Shown one piece after another: positions 52,527 to 61,742 of a stretch of DNA of 64,000 nucleotides. Numbering within the stretch: position 1 is the stretch's first letter; every line of letters begins with the position of its first letter. The position numbers and the translations under genes are program-made. The notes beneath the pieces are model-generated. The model was not told the DNA's origin. It saw nothing but the letters and a program-made list of their open reading frames with translations, and did no database searches. Location: the NCBI GenBank assembly GCA_947084925.1, contig CAMTUJ010000006.1, positions 1 to 64,000 of the forward strand, given 5' to 3'. This stretch comes from JAGPUQ01 sp947084925 (lineage in GTDB: Bacteria; Pseudomonadota; Gammaproteobacteria; Pseudomonadales; Porticoccaceae).

Positions 52527-53870
52527 GTTCGGAAGGTCATCGGTGGCAACTGGTTTAGGTTTGGGTTTGCGAAGACTCAACCCTGAACACGAGGAACCAC
52601 CGATGACCGACGAGATGATGAACCTGCGGGCGCTTCTGGAAAAGAGCCCGGACGCCGACCTGCTGCGCGAGATGATCGGCTTTGCCAGGTAAGCGGCTGA
52701 TGGAGCTGGAGGTCGGCGCGCTGACCGGTGCCGCCTGTGACCAGAAGAACGCCGAGCGCATCGTGCAGCGCAACGGCTACCGCGAGCGCGACTGGCAGAC
52801 GCGGGCCGGGACCGTGGAGCTGCGCATCCCCAGGCTACGCAAGGGCAGTTACTTCCCGGGCTTTCTGGAGCCGCGCCGGATGGCCGAGAAGGCGCTGACG
52901 GCGGTGATCCAGGAGGCGTACATCCAGGGCATCTGGACCCGCTCGGTCGATGATCGGGTGCAGGCCATGGGCGGCAGCGGGATTTCCAAGAGCCAGGTGT
53001 CCCGGCTATGCGAGGACATCGACGAGCGCGTCCATGCGTTTCTGGACCGCCCGATCGAGGGCGACTGGCCGTACCTGTGGATCGACGCCACCTATGTGAA
53101 GACCCGACAGGCCGTGCGGATCGTGTCGGTCGCGGTCATCGTCGCGGTCGGCGTCAGCGCCGACGGCCGTCGCGAGATCCTGGGCATGGACATCGGCCCG
53201 TCCGAAGCCGAGACCTTCTGGAAGAATTTCCTGCGCACGCTCGCGCGGCGCGGCCCGCGCGGCGTGAAGCTGGTGATCTCCGACCGTCACGAAGGCATCA
53301 AGGCGGCGGTTTCGAAGGTGCTCACGGCGACTTGACAGCGCTGCCGGGTGCACGTCATGCGCAACGTGCTGGCGCACGCCGGCGAGAGCGGGTGTCGCGT
53401 CGTGTCCGCCTTCATCGCCACCGCCTTTGCGCAGAACGACGCCCAGGCCGCGCGCCAGCAGTGGCGCCACGTCGCCGATCAGCAGCGGGCCAGCGTGCCC
53501 AAGCTGGCGGCGCTCATGGATCAGGCCGAAGCCGACGTGCTGGCCTACATGAGCTTCCCGGCGGCACAGCGGGTGAAGCTGCACAGCACCAACCCGCTGG
53601 AACGGCTCAACGGCGAGATCAAGCGCAGAACCGAGGTCGTCGGCATCTTCCCGAACGAGGCGCCATCACCCGCCTGGTCGGCGCGATCCTGCTTGAGCAG
53701 AATGACGAATGGGCCGTCCAGCGCGCCCGCTATATGACCCGCGAGACGATGACCGAAATGCTCGAACCCCCTGCCATGAATCTGCCGGCCGTGGCAGCCT
53801 GAACACCGCAACCCGGCCAAACCAGCAGCCCATCGTCAGATCAAAGAGCTACACCACGTCATGGGACACG
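52505..53870 (+). mobile_element. IS256-family insertion sequence, decayed
   Basis: Imperfect terminal repeats CGTGTCCCACAGCGTGGTG (from 52505) and, on the other strand, CGTGTCCCATGACGTGGTG (ending at 53870) enclose 1366 bp and a broken transposase. No matching 8-9 bp target duplication is seen at the two flanks, so the surroundings were rearranged after insertion. Confidence 0.75.
52603..53802 (+). pseudogene. IS256-family transposase, multiply disrupted
   Basis: Pieces in order: MTDEMMNLRALLEKSPDADL up to a frameshift near 52688; then KRLMELEVGALTGAACDQKN through the DDE segment WIDATYVKTRQAVRI to a nonsense codon at 53333 (TGA where the family has Trp before QRCRVH); then HVMRNVLAHAGESG to a one-base loss near 53655; then AITRLVGAILLEQNDEWAVQ to the end. 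Three lesions make it inactive. Confidence 0.9.
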
Positions 53871-53984
53871 ATCGAACATTCAGCGCCTGGCCTGGATTCT
53901 CAGTCTCGTCAATACCTGCATGCAGTGCGGCATCCAGCGGCTAGGAGTCTGCGCGCCAGAAGCCCGGATGGTGGACAATAAAGC

Positions 53985-54590
53985 ATGACGACCTCCTATG
54001 TGCCTTACTGTCCCGGCCAATCCCTGCTGCTGCCCCCGCCGGTTGATGAGTGGCTGCCCGCCGGGCACCTGGCCTGCTTCGTGAGCGACACGGTCGATGC
54101 GCCCGACCTGTCGGCGTTCCATCCGGCGATGATGGTCAAGCTATTGCTGCACGGCTATGCCACCGGGGTGTTCTCCTCGCGCAAACTGGCGAAGAAGCTG
54201 CACGAAGACGTGGCCCTTCGGGTGCTGGGGGCGGGCAATTTTCCGGCGCATCGCACGCAGTGCGACTTTCGCGCGCGGCACCTTGAGGAACTGGCGGCCC
54301 TGTTCGCGCGGGTGGTGAAGCTGGCGCGCGAATGCGGGCTCATCAAACTCGGCATGATTGCGGTGGACGGCACCAAGCTCAAAGCCAATGCCTCGCGTCA
54401 CAACGCGATGAGTTACAAGCGGATGGTGCAGGCCGAGGCCGAATTGGTGGAGCATCCGTTTCAACGCATCAAGCGGATGTTGGGCTATGCCAAAGTGCGG
54501 TATCGGGGCCTGGCGAAGAAGAAGAACCGGCTGTACCTGCTCGCGGGTTTTACCAATCTGCTGCGGGCGGAACGGTATCTGGCCACATAG
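53985..54590 (+). pseudogene. IS1182-type transposase with internal deletions
   Basis: The 201-codon open frame starts like IS1182-type transposases (YVPYCPGQSLLLPPPVDEWL) and keeps HPAMMVKLLLHGYATGVFSS and the first catalytic Asp in VDGTKLKANASRH. After AEAELVE it jumps to the C-terminal HPFQRIKRMLGYAKVRYRG. A large middle part with the other catalytic residues is missing, and a shorter gap lies between SAF and HPAMM. Both losses keep the frame. It cannot be an active transposase. Confidence 0.8.
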
Positions 54591-54883
54591 GGGTAGTGCG
54601 CCTGTTTTCCGCCAATATGCCGGGAAACAGGTGAAATGAAGGGCGCTGCAAGGGGCTTGTTGACGCAATTTTGAACGTTTCACCTGCGCCGGCGGGTTTT
54701 TGCGGCATCAGGCTGGGTTATTCGAGGCGGGTTACATATTTTTTCCTGACGCGGCGGGCACACTGATGCATGCAACAATGCGAGAACAGCCCCTTTTCCC
54801 TGGAAAACCATTTTCCGGGATGGCGGGCGGTGTGCTGGGCGAATCGGAAACAGTCGTGTAGCTGACTGTTCTCACAAGATGCA
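54591..54883. other. intergenic flank between the IS cluster and the tRNA pair
   Basis: No gene is supported. A hairpin (AACAGTC/GACTGTT, 54849-54870) lies just downstream of tRNA-Asp on the minus strand, and a GGAAAA-CCA-TTTTCC hairpin lies at about 54798-54818. Either may help end or process the tRNA transcript; neither is followed by a clear T-run. Confidence 0.4.
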
Positions 54884-54960
54884 TGGCGGACCGGACGGGA
54901 CTCGAACCCGCGACCTCCGGCGTGACAGGCCGGCATTCTAACCGACTGAACTACCGGTCC
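54884..54960 (-). tRNA. tRNA-Asp (GTC)
   Basis: 77 nt. The minus strand reads GGACCGG-TAGTTCAGTCGGTTA; the anticodon stem CCGGC/GCCGG encloses CTGTCAC with anticodon GTC. The T-arm is GGGTTCGAGTCCC, the acceptor ends CCGGTCC-G and CCA is encoded. Confidence 0.97.
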
Positions 54961-54976
54961 GTTGATGGGCAATGAT

Positions 54977-55052
54977 TGGTGGGTGGTACAGGGGTCGAAC
55001 CTGTGACCTACGGCTTGTAAGGCCGTCGCTCTCCCAACTGAGCTAACCACCC
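54977..55052 (-). tRNA. tRNA-Val (TAC)
   Basis: 76 nt. The minus strand starts GGGTGGTTAGCTCAGTTGGG; the anticodon stem ACGGC/GCCGT encloses CTTACAA with anticodon TAC. The T-arm is AGGTTCGACCCCT and CCA is encoded. It is first in the Val-Asp pair, 16 bp before tRNA-Asp. Confidence 0.97.
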
Positions 55053-55067
55053 GGTAAGGAGACGCGC

Positions 55068-55095
55068 ATTCTACCGGAACGCCCCTCTCTGTCAA
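55068..55095 (-). promoter_or_regulatory. promoter of the tRNA-Val/tRNA-Asp operon
   Basis: On the minus strand TTGACA (55090-55095), 16 bp, then TAGAAT (55068-55073), followed by a GC-rich GCGCGTC discriminator. It lies 15 bp before tRNA-Val. Confidence 0.85.
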
Positions 55096-55186
55096 CGAAA
55101 AGCTGGGCTACCGAAAGTCGATTCGCCGCTGTACTTGGCTTGGCCGGGTAACTACCATGCGTCATTACCCGCACCGCCAAATTCCG

Positions 55187-55543
55187 ATGGAAATCAACAA
55201 ATCATTTACTTTCGAGGCGGCACATCACCTGCCCAATGTGCCGCTTGATCACAAATGTCGCCGCCTGCACGGGCACTCCTTTCATGTCACCGTGCATGTG
55301 GAAGGCCCCATCGGCGCCGACAGCGGCTGGGTGATGGATTTTGCCGATCTGAAAGCCGCCTGCCGACCCATCCACGACCAGCTCGATCACCGTTACCTGA
55401 ACGAAATCGACGGCCTCGAAAACCCGACCAGCGAACATATTGCGCGCTGGATCTGGCACCGGCTGAAACCGGTGGTGCCCGGCCTGTCCGCGGTCGCGGT
55501 GCGGGAGACCTGCACCAGCGGCTGCCGGTACCGCGGTGACTGA
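55187..55543 (+). CDS. queD: 6-carboxy-5,6,7,8-tetrahydropterin synthase
   Basis: This is a 118-residue QueD. It has the zinc histidines in FEAAHHLP and RLHGHSFHVTVHVEG, the catalytic Asp-His part LDHRYLNEI, and ENPTSEHIARWIW. It makes carboxytetrahydropterin in the queuosine pathway, the later steps of which (queA, tgt) are at 32.5-34.7 kb. The ATG at 55187 begins the conserved part; an ATG ten codons earlier (55157) is possible. Its stop overlaps the next gene's possible ATG (TGATG). Confidence 0.92.
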   Translation: MEINKSFTFEAAHHLPNVPLDHKCRRLHGHSFHVTVHVEGPIGADSGWVMDFADLKAACRPIHDQLDHRYLNEIDGLENPTSEHIARWIWHRLKPVVPGLSAVAVRETCTSGCRYRGD

Positions 55544-55587
55544 TGTGCAACGCCGGCCACGCACTGCGGAAAGCGACTGACCGGGCC

Positions 55588-55872
55588 GTGCCTATCCTCC
55601 GTCTCACCATCGAGTTTCAATTGCCGGCCTGCCATTCGCTGAAAGACAAGCGGCGCCGGCTGGGGGGCCTGCGGGAAAAGTTCGGCAGCAAGCCCAACAT
55701 CGCGGTAACCGAGTCGGCCTGGCATGACATCCACGACCGGGCGCGCTGGACGTTCGTCATCGTCGGGGAAAACCAGCGTGTCATCGAATCGCTGCAAGAG
55801 CAGATTCAGACCTACGCCAGCCAGTCGGTCGATGCGCTGGTGACGCACAGCTCCCGCGAATATCTGCACTGA
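55588..55872 (+). CDS. DUF503 family protein
   Basis: This protein of about 94 residues has LTIEFQLPACHSLKDKRRRL and later ESLQEQIQTYASQSVDALV, the DUF503 (YlxP-like) pattern. Function is unknown. Family homology starts at the GTG at 55588, but an in-frame ATG at 55543 overlaps the queD stop and could be used through translational coupling. Confidence 0.75.
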   Translation: MPILRLTIEFQLPACHSLKDKRRRLGGLREKFGSKPNIAVTESAWHDIHDRARWTFVIVGENQRVIESLQEQIQTYASQSVDALVTHSSREYLH

Positions 55873-55879
55873 GCGTCGG

Positions 55880-56431
55880 ATGCGGTGTTTTATCGGCTGC
55901 TCGGTATCCCCAAGCGATCGGGCTGCACTCGCGGCGCTGATCCAGGCGCGCGCGGGTGCTGGCTGGCGGCTGATTCCTCCCGCGAACTACCATGTGACGC
56001 TTTGCTTTCTGGGCGACCAGTTGCCCGCCACGCTGGCCGCGCTGGCCGCGCGTTTGCGCACCGAGGTCCCGCGCCGCCCTGGCCGCGGCCGTGCGTTGGC
56101 GCTCGCGCCCTTCCCCACGCCCGCGGCGCCACTTCTGGCGCTGGAGCTCATGCCGGATGCAGCGCTGCTGGCTTTGCACACCGCGGTGGCGCGTTGCGTG
56201 GCGGCAACCGGAATCACCGCTGCGGCATCGGGGTTTCGCCCCCATATCACCCTTGCCCGCGGCGCCGGAGCCGGAGAGTTCCGCGCCGCGGCGCTGGAAC
56301 TGGGTCTGTCGTTCAACGAACTCTGCGTGTTCCAGAGCATCCCGACACCGGATGGCCCCCAGTATGCGCGGCTCGACAGTCTTGCACTCGGCACCGATGG
56401 CGCTTCCCCAGAGGGCGGGGCGAATAGCTAA
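55880..56431 (+). CDS. thpR: RNA 2',3'-cyclic phosphodiesterase
   Basis: This 183-residue 2H phosphoesterase has both catalytic motifs, HVTLCFLG and HITLAR, about 85-90 residues apart. ThpR/LigT enzymes open 2',3'-cyclic phosphates on RNA. It follows the DUF503 gene by 7 bp. Its TAA stop overlaps the stop of the convergent CHAD gene. Confidence 0.9.
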   Translation: MRCFIGCSVSPSDRAALAALIQARAGAGWRLIPPANYHVTLCFLGDQLPATLAALAARLRTEVPRRPGRGRALALAPFPTPAAPLLALELMPDAALLALHTAVARCVAATGITAAASGFRPHITLARGAGAGEFRAAALELGLSFNELCVFQSIPTPDGPQYARLDSLALGTDGASPEGGANS

Positions 56432-57321
56432 GTCTGAGGTGGCGTGGCCGTGAGTCCTGATTCACCCGGGCCGACTTCAGCACCGATATCGAGCAACAGT
56501 TCCGTCAACGTTTCAATTTCCAGGCGCAGCACCTGGCGACGGTCCACGATCGCATCGATGAAGGGTTGGTACGCCGCTTCGGTGCGAGTCCGCACCAGAT
56601 GCCGCAACCGCTCGCTCAGCGTCGCGAGTTCACGTTCGCGCGCAAGCAGGTCGGCAAGTTGGCCGGACTGCGCGGTCTCGACCGGATCCAGTTTCTCCGC
56701 CGCGCCCAGAAGCTGACGCTGGCAGCTGTAAAACCGCGCATAACGCGCCCAGTTGCCAAAGTCGGCGCCCGCTCCGGACTTCAGCGCTCGAACGGCATGG
56801 CGGCGGCAATCGGCCCGGGAACCCGCCAATCCGGCGCGCAGATCCGCGCGATCGAAGGTGCCCAGCAGCCCGGGGTCCAGCGCGGTGACCAGTACCTCGA
56901 GCCGGCCGGACGCCAGCGCCGCAAGACGTTTGGGGGACATCTCGCGCCCCTCGATCACCACGACCGGCGGTGTTTCGCATATCTCCCGCACCCGCTCGAA
57001 CACGGGGCTGGTATCCAGACCATCCAACAAATCGGTGAACAACGCGCGCTGTGCAAAATGCTCCCGCAACGGCGCGAGACCATCGGCGATCACCTCCACC
57101 TGCGCCACCGCGCGGCCGGCAAGATCGGGGTCGGTGGCGGCGAACAGGTGGCCGAGCGCGGCCATGCGTTCGAGCGCTGCCTGCGCGTCAGACACACCCT
57201 GGAGCCGTTTGCGGGAAACCGTGGCAAGCGCTTGCGCGGCGATAGCGATCTGCTCGCACAGGATGCGATTCAGTTCACTCGCGAGGGGAGTTTCGAGTTC
57301 GATGGCGTAAGCGGCGCACAT
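56428..57321 (-). CDS. CHAD-domain protein
   Basis: This protein of about 297 residues is mostly alpha-helical. The start AIELETPLASELNRILCEQI and the later RYARFYSCQRQLLGAAEKLDP plus LLARERELATLSERLRHL fit a divergent CHAD domain. These domains have conserved basic and histidine residues, and many bind polyphosphate. Several usual His/Arg positions are not obvious here. The ATG at 57321 is chosen; a GTG at 57336 is possible. Confidence 0.65.
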   Translation of the reverse strand: MCAAYAIELETPLASELNRILCEQIAIAAQALATVSRKRLQGVSDAQAALERMAALGHLFAATDPDLAGRAVAQVEVIADGLAPLREHFAQRALFTDLLDGLDTSPVFERVREICETPPVVVIEGREMSPKRLAALASGRLEVLVTALDPGLLGTFDRADLRAGLAGSRADCRRHAVRALKSGAGADFGNWARYARFYSCQRQLLGAAEKLDPVETAQSGQLADLLARERELATLSERLRHLVRTRTEAAYQPFIDAIVDRRQVLRLEIETLTELLLDIGAEVGPGESGLTATPPQT

Positions 57322-57373
57322 GGCGCATGAAACCACAGTTCCCGTTCGGGATTAAACCAGCATGGTCGCGAAT

Positions 57374-57760
57374 TCAATCCCCGGCGCCAACACTGAGCGG
57401 TCGCGAGTTGGCCAGCTCCGCTTCCGTCAACAACCGGGAGCGGATCAGAAAACGTACTCCCAGAGGAATTTCCAGCGAAAAACTGGCGCCGCGCCCGGGC
57501 ACCACATCGATGGTGGTATGACAGTTTTCGTAGTACTGGAACTGTTCGGGTGACATGTAGAACTTGCAGCCGTGCACGTCACCCAGACAGACATCGCGGC
57601 TGCCGACACGAAAATCGCCCACCGCAAAACACATGGGCGCGGAGCCATCGCAGCAGCCGCCGCTCTGATGAAACAGCAGCGCACCGTGCCTGGCGCGCAA
57701 CTGGTCCACCACGGCGCGCGCCGCGTCGGTGATGGCCAGTCGCTCGCAGAATTCCGTCAT
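57374..57760 (-). CDS. DUF779 protein
   Basis: This is a 128-residue protein with LLFHQSGGCCDGSAPMC and VCLGDVHGCKFYMSPEQFQYY, both DUF779 signatures, and several conserved cysteines. Members are almost always next to ExaC/AcoD-type aldehyde dehydrogenases, as here (13 bp downstream). Function is unknown; a role in aldehyde dehydrogenase maturation or regulation is guessed from context. Confidence 0.85.
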   Translation of the reverse strand: MTEFCERLAITDAARAVVDQLRARHGALLFHQSGGCCDGSAPMCFAVGDFRVGSRDVCLGDVHGCKFYMSPEQFQYYENCHTTIDVVPGRGASFSLEIPLGVRFLIRSRLLTEAELANSRPLSVGAGD

Positions 57761-57773
57761 GCCGAAACAGATC

Positions 57774-59270
57774 TCAGAAGAAGCCCATTCTCTCCCTGGC
57801 GTAGGAAATCAGGACGTTTTTCGTATTGCGGTAATGGTCCAGCATCATATGGTGGTTTTCACGACCGATGCCGGATTTCTTGTAGCCGCCAAAGGACGCA
57901 TGCGCGGGATAGACGTGGTAGCAGTTCACCCACACCCGACCCGCCTGGATGCCGCGCACGAAAGTCTGCACCTGGTGCATGTCCCGCGACCACACCGCCG
58001 ACGCCAGGCCGTAGAGGGTGTCATTGGCGATGGCGAGCGCTTCGTCATCGTCCTTGAACGTGGTGACCGAAAGCACCGGCCCGAAAATCTCCTCCTGGAA
58101 GATACGCATCTTGTTGTGGCCCTTGAACACCGTGGGCTGGATGTAATACCCGCCCGGATACCGGGTATTCTTGTACGATTGCCCGCCGCAGAGCAGCTGC
58201 GCGCCCTCTTTCTTGCCGATGTCGATGTAACTCAGGATTTTCTCGTACTGGTCGTTGGAGGCCTGGGCACCCATCATGGTGGTGAGTTCGTAGGGGTCGC
58301 CCATGTTGATCGCGGCCACGCGGGGCAGACATTTTTCCATGAACCGCTCGTAGATGCTCTCGTGCACCAAAGCCCGCGACGGGCAGGTACAGACCTGACC
58401 CTGGTTGAGCGCAAACGACACGAAACCTTCGATCGCCTTGTCCAGGAAACCGTCGTCCTGATCCATCACACTCGCGCAAAAAATATTGGGCGACTTGCCG
58501 CCGAGTTCGAGCGATACCGGAATGATGTTCTCGGAGGCGTACTGCATGATGAGCCGGCCGGTGGTGGTTTCACCGGTAAAAGCGACTTTCTTGATATCGG
58601 GGTGAGACGCGAGCGGCTTGCCGGCCTCGGCGCCAAACCCGTTCACCACATTGAGCACTCCGGGCGGCAGCAGATCGCCGATGAGCTCCATCAGCACCAG
58701 AATCGACACCGGCGTCTGCTCGGCCGGTTTCAGCACCACGCAGTTGCCGGCGGCGAGCGCCGGCGCGATCTTCCAGGCCGCCATCAGCAGCGGGAAGTTC
58801 CAGGGAATGATCTGGCCCACAACGCCGAGGGGTTCATGGATTTCCATCGACACCAGAGTGGCATCGATGTCGCTCACCGAGCCCGATTCGGTGCGAATGG
58901 CCGCGGCGAAATAACGAAACTGGTCGATGACCAGCGGCAGATCGGCACCCAGCGTCTCGCGGATACCCTTGCCGTTATCGCAGGTCTCCACCATCGCCAG
59001 GTGCTGGATATTGGCTTCGATGGTGTCGGCGATCTTGTTGAGTACCGCGCTGCGCGCGGCGGCCGAAGTCTTGCCCCACGCGGGAAAGGCCTCCCACGCT
59101 TTCTTCACCGCCAGATCGATGTCCTTGGCGCTGGACTGGGGAATGCGCGTCACCAGTTTGCCGTCGATGGGCGAGGTGTCTTCGAAATACTTGCCGTCGA
59201 TGGGAGCCACCCAGCGCCCGCCGATGTAGTTCTCGTACTGGGGTTTGAATTGCGGACGTTGAAACGTCAT
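57774..59270 (-). CDS. NAD-dependent aldehyde dehydrogenase (ExaC/AcoD-like)
   Basis: This 498-residue dehydrogenase has the cofactor segment IIPWNFPLLMAAWKIAPAL, the general base in VSLELGGKSPN, and the catalytic cysteine in FALNQGQVCTCPSR (near residue 300). The sequence and the DUF779 partner place it with acetaldehyde and glycol-aldehyde oxidisers such as ExaC and AcoD. GGGAGG sits a few bases before the ATG. No clear sigma-54 site was seen upstream. Confidence 0.92.
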   Translation of the reverse strand: MTFQRPQFKPQYENYIGGRWVAPIDGKYFEDTSPIDGKLVTRIPQSSAKDIDLAVKKAWEAFPAWGKTSAAARSAVLNKIADTIEANIQHLAMVETCDNGKGIRETLGADLPLVIDQFRYFAAAIRTESGSVSDIDATLVSMEIHEPLGVVGQIIPWNFPLLMAAWKIAPALAAGNCVVLKPAEQTPVSILVLMELIGDLLPPGVLNVVNGFGAEAGKPLASHPDIKKVAFTGETTTGRLIMQYASENIIPVSLELGGKSPNIFCASVMDQDDGFLDKAIEGFVSFALNQGQVCTCPSRALVHESIYERFMEKCLPRVAAINMGDPYELTTMMGAQASNDQYEKILSYIDIGKKEGAQLLCGGQSYKNTRYPGGYYIQPTVFKGHNKMRIFQEEIFGPVLSVTTFKDDDEALAIANDTLYGLASAVWSRDMHQVQTFVRGIQAGRVWVNCYHVYPAHASFGGYKKSGIGRENHHMMLDHYRNTKNVLISYARERMGFF

Positions 59271-59442
59271 CCGTCACCTCCCGATCATTGTGGTTATGTT
59301 ATGGAAAGCCCCGCCGGAACGAGGCAGGTGGTCGGCGATCCGCCGCACAGCACGAGCATCCGGCCCGCTTCGATTATCAGCGCACACCCGGGCTGGCGCA
59401 AGCCAAGCGGGGTACCGCCGCCGGCGCGGGAGCATCGACCGC

Positions 59443-59448
59443 TATAAT
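59443..59448 (+). promoter_or_regulatory. -10 element before trmA
   Basis: TATAAT lies 25 bp before the trmA ATG, giving a short leader. No convincing -35 is seen. Confidence 0.45.
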
Positions 59449-59472
59449 CGGCCGCTTTGGGGTTCCCGCACC

Positions 59473-60582
59473 ATGACGCCACCTGCGCCCACGGACCCGT
59501 CCGGCTCACCGCCCGCCGCCACTGCCGACCTGACGCTGACAGCCAAGGTCAGCGCCTTGCGCGCGGACTTCGGCGCCCTGCTGCCAGACAGCATCAGCAT
59601 TCATCCGTCGCCGGCCACCGGCTACCGGATGCGCGCGGAGTTCCGCATCTGGCATCAGGACGAGCGCTGCCACTACGCCATGTACCAACCCGGCGAATCC
59701 GGCACGCCCTACGTCATCGACGACTTCCCGCCGGGCGCGCCGACCATCGCGCGCCTGATGCCGCCATTGCTCGCCGCCCTGAACGCAGCGCCGGCACTGC
59801 GGCGGCGTCTGTTCGCCGCGGAGTTCCTCACCACAATGGCGGGCGATGCCCTGATCACGCTCATCTACCACCGCGCGCTGGACGCGGCCTGGCGGGACGC
59901 CGCCGAGGCCCTCGCCAGGCACCTTGATTGCAGCCTGATCGGCCGCAGCCGCAAGCAAAAAATCGTGATCGGGCGCGATTATGTGATCGAAACAATGACC
60001 GTGGCCGGCCGCGGCTACTCCTGGCAGCAGATCGAATCCAGCTTCACCCAGCCCAATGCCGTCATCAATCGGGAGATGCTCGCCTGGACGGCGGAACAGG
60101 CCCGCAATCTCGGCGGCGATCTGCTGGAGCTCTACTGCGGCAACGGCAATTTCACTTTGGTGCTGGCCGGCCGGTTCGAGCGCGTGCTCGCGACGGAAGT
60201 AGCGAAGCTGTCGGTGCGCGCCGCGCACCACAATCTGGAAACCAACGGCATCGACAATGTCGTGCTGGTGCGGATGTCCAGCGAGGAAGTGGGCCAGGCG
60301 CTGGTCGGGGTGCGCCCGTTCCGGCGCCTGCGGGAGATCGATCTCGGTGCCTACCGGTTCTCGACCCTGCTGGTCGATCCGCCGCGCGCCGGTCTCGACG
60401 CAACCACCCTCGCTCCCGCCAAAACCTTCAGCAATATTTTTTACATTTCCTGCAATCCGCAGACACTGAAAAACAACCTGCTGGCGTTGAACGAGACGCA
60501 TCGCGTCGCCGAGTTCGCCGTGTTCGATCAGTTTCCCGGCACCCAACACCTGGAATGCGGTGCCTTGCTGGTCCGGCGCTGA
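59473..60582 (+). CDS. trmA: tRNA (uracil-54-C5)-methyltransferase
   Basis: This is a 369-residue TrmA. It has the N-terminal YRMRAEFRIWH, the SAM site LLELYCGNGNFTLVLA and the catalytic cysteine in YISCNPQTLKNNL. It makes ribothymidine-54 in tRNA. The N-terminus lacks the TRAM domain, as in E. coli TrmA. The ATG at 59473 is chosen because upstream codons are not conserved. Confidence 0.95.
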   Translation: MTPPAPTDPSGSPPAATADLTLTAKVSALRADFGALLPDSISIHPSPATGYRMRAEFRIWHQDERCHYAMYQPGESGTPYVIDDFPPGAPTIARLMPPLLAALNAAPALRRRLFAAEFLTTMAGDALITLIYHRALDAAWRDAAEALARHLDCSLIGRSRKQKIVIGRDYVIETMTVAGRGYSWQQIESSFTQPNAVINREMLAWTAEQARNLGGDLLELYCGNGNFTLVLAGRFERVLATEVAKLSVRAAHHNLETNGIDNVVLVRMSSEEVGQALVGVRPFRRLREIDLGAYRFSTLLVDPPRAGLDATTLAPAKTFSNIFYISCNPQTLKNNLLALNETHRVAEFAVFDQFPGTQHLECGALLVRR

Positions 60583-60604
60583 AACCGACGCGCGCCGGCA
60601 GGTC

Positions 60605-61549
60605 TCAGGCGAGGCCGAACACCCGCAGCAGAATCAGGCCACCGCAGTTGACCACGAAGGACAGCAGTCCGCTGACCAGCACGATATTGGCTGCCAGCCG
60701 GCGGCTGCCGCCGAACATCTCGGCAAACACCACGCTGATGGTGGCGGTCGGCGAGGCGAGCACCAGAAACAGGATGCCGAGTTCCATGCCGCGCACCCCG
60801 GCCCAATAGCCCAGCGGCACGCCGATCAGCGGCATCCACAGGCATTTGTAGAACGCCGCCCCCCAGCTCACCAGGGTCGGTTTGCGCAGTTCGCGAAAAT
60901 CCAGGGACGCACCCAGGGTAAAGAGCACCAGCGGCACCGTGAGCTGCCCCAGAATTTTTCCGGTGTCCACCAGAATCCCGGGCAAGGGCAGCCGCACCGC
61001 GCCCGCCGCCACGCCCAGCACAATGCCGATGATGACCGGATTCCTGAACGCGTCGCGGCCCAGTCCGCGCCCCGATCCCGCGTCCCCGTAGCGGCGCAGC
61101 ATGGCGATGGAAAACACATTGCCGAACACGATGAACACCGCCATCGGCAGCGATGCGAGCGCCACGCCCTCGACGCCGTAGACGCTCTGCGCCATGGCGA
61201 GCCCGGCGATCAGCAGATTGCCGCGTGCCGCCCCTTGCAGGAACACGCCGCGCTGTTCCCGCGTCCGCACCATCAGCACCGCCAACGGCCAGGCCAGCAG
61301 CGCGAGTCCCATCACCAGCGCCGTGCTGATCAGCAGAAAACGCGGCGCGCGGGTGACTTCGATCTCGGCGCCGGCCAGGGACAGAAACAGCATCGCCGGC
61401 GCGCCCAGATTGAACACCAGCCGCGAGGCATCACGCAGAAAACCGTCGCTCAGCGCCCCGGCCCGGCGCAGCACCACACCCAGGGCGGTGACCAGATAGA
61501 TGGGCGTGACGGTGCCCAAGGCGAACCAGACGATGTCCAGGTAATTCAT
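60605..61549 (-). CDS. AEC-family transporter
   Basis: This 314-residue membrane protein of about ten helices matches the auxin efflux carrier family. It has FNLGAPAMLFLSLAG near the N-terminus, FRNPVIIGIVLGVAAGAV in the middle, and LASPTATISVVFAEMFGGS in the C-terminal half. Bacterial members often export or import organic acids such as malate; the substrate is unknown. Confidence 0.85.
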   Translation of the reverse strand: MNYLDIVWFALGTVTPIYLVTALGVVLRRAGALSDGFLRDASRLVFNLGAPAMLFLSLAGAEIEVTRAPRFLLISTALVMGLALLAWPLAVLMVRTREQRGVFLQGAARGNLLIAGLAMAQSVYGVEGVALASLPMAVFIVFGNVFSIAMLRRYGDAGSGRGLGRDAFRNPVIIGIVLGVAAGAVRLPLPGILVDTGKILGQLTVPLVLFTLGASLDFRELRKPTLVSWGAAFYKCLWMPLIGVPLGYWAGVRGMELGILFLVLASPTATISVVFAEMFGGSRRLAANIVLVSGLLSFVVNCGGLILLRVFGLA

Positions 61550-61742
61550 CGCGGCGAGGAGACCAAGGCAGGCAAGTGTGAAAAGGCCGTCGGGCGCGAC
61601 CGCGGCCGGTCAGCGCGCAACGAGGATCGGATTCAGGCAGAACACGTCCGCAACCGGCGGGCAGGCGACGCCGCGGCCACAGGCCGTCAGTCTACCGAAC
61701 GCAAGTCCCGACATCCCGCCCGCTGCGGTAGAATTCCGCGCC

